In this document: positions 63,759 through 64,000 of the stretch, in pieces
Position numbering within the stretch: the first letter of the stretch is position 1
Layout of the letters: every line of letters starts with the position of its first letter
Notes under the pieces: model-generated
Told to the model about the DNA's origin: nothing
Databases searched by the model: none
The model's input: only the letters and a program-made list of their open reading frames with translations
Assembly (NCBI GenBank): GCA_002786025.1
Contig: NHNW01000032.1
Span: forward strand, 1-64,000
DNA: 64,000 bases
From: Zasmidium citrigriseum
Taxonomy: Eukaryota; Ascomycota; Dothideomycetes; Mycosphaerellales; Mycosphaerellaceae
Direction: 5' to 3'
Made by a program: the position numbers and the translations under genes

Positions 63759-64000
63759 CTGAAAACGAAAGTCAGCTCAAAGTCCCTCAAGTATCCCACA
63801 AAAGAAGCAGCGAGTCAAGCAAGTTCAGATAAAATAGGCGTCGACCCGTCTTTGCCTTTTTCTTCAGATTTCCCAAGCAGCCCTTCAGCACCCTCTGCTT
63901 CCTCTCGGCGGTACGCCGAGAGACCAAATACTACACAACTGATCCACGTGGGATGAACAATTCAAGTGCGACGAGTCTTTCGAAAACAGCCGAGGGTGGG

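Larger units (their letters stand above)
55560..64000 (-). repeat. Long cassette array, about 17-20 units of ~310-490 bp, continuing past window end (families A and B)
   Basis: Two blocks alternate. Block A (minus sense CATGATGA, then CCGAACAACAGCGTGCCCGT) has copies near 55634, 56301, 56626, 57247, 57553, 57890, 58300, 59475, 59918, 60320, 60690, 61178, 61631, 62076, 62571, 63026 and 63508. Block B (minus sense GAAGGGCTGCTG) has copies near 55566, 56229, 56550, 57197, 57515, 57838, 58232, 58724, 59438, 59897, 60278, 60653, 61066, 61487, 61941, 62398, 62866, 63352 and 63870. Right-hand units are the best conserved. Donors (GTAYGT/GTRAGT), GCTGAC branch sites and YAG acceptors recur at the same places in each unit, with A and B inside the intron-like parts. 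Confidence 0.85.

Noticed and set aside
55560..64000. CRISPR-like regular repeat array
   Set aside because: Regular spacing alone was considered, but units are hundreds of bp long, degenerate, contain splice-like signals and lie in a eukaryotic genome.
44000..64000. LTR retrotransposon or DNA transposon remains
   Set aside because: I found no reverse transcriptase, integrase, gag or transposase motifs, no long terminal repeats and no target-site duplications.

Overview
The window reads as nuclear DNA of a filamentous ascomycete (Pezizomycotina, probably Dothideomycetes; the class is an inference). The main reasons are short introns of 50-58 bp with GTRAGT-type donors and CTRAC branch points, a QDE-2-type Argonaute, a Ysc84/SYLF protein, and many long, Ala/Pro/Ser-rich single-exon proteins. 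There is no operon structure.

Left part (about 0.5-26.7 kb) is ordinary gene space. In order: a short-chain dehydrogenase (-), a 533-aa protein of unknown function (-), a large Argonaute with an unusual N-terminus (-), a SYLF lipid-binding protein (+), an enoyl-reductase-like MDR enzyme (-), a 1.3-kb-residue-scale protein with about six ARID-like segments (-), a 969-aa low-complexity acidic/basic protein (-), and three related F-box/2EXR-like genes (-,-,+). One of these has visibly duplicated exon-intron pieces. The 12.8-14.7 kb gap holds a pol III-type A box/B box/T-run element and a run of ~100-150 bp degenerate repeats.

Middle part (about 26.7-43.5 kb) is sparse. It holds small, mostly disordered proteins (several starting MSN/MSK/MSH and rich in Ser, Pro and Gln), a spliced 43-aa gene, one apparently frameshifted gene, one small protein with a signal-like N-terminus, and short tandem repeats (135 bp x4, ~297 bp x2).

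Right part (44-64 kb, running off the window) is the most unusual region. It is nearly continuous tandem arrays of different cassette families with periods of roughly 80-490 bp. In the 53.3-64 kb tract each cassette carries sequence conserved from copy to copy and splice-like signals on the minus strand (GTAYGT/GTRAGT donors, GCTGAC branch points, YAG acceptors) that bracket exons of 33-170 nt. In three places I followed three successive exons by hand and the reading phases fit. My reading is one or more giant, intron-rich minus-strand genes built by repeated duplication of exon-intron cassettes, or by gain of homologous introns. Expression is untested, and a non-coding or decaying array remains possible.
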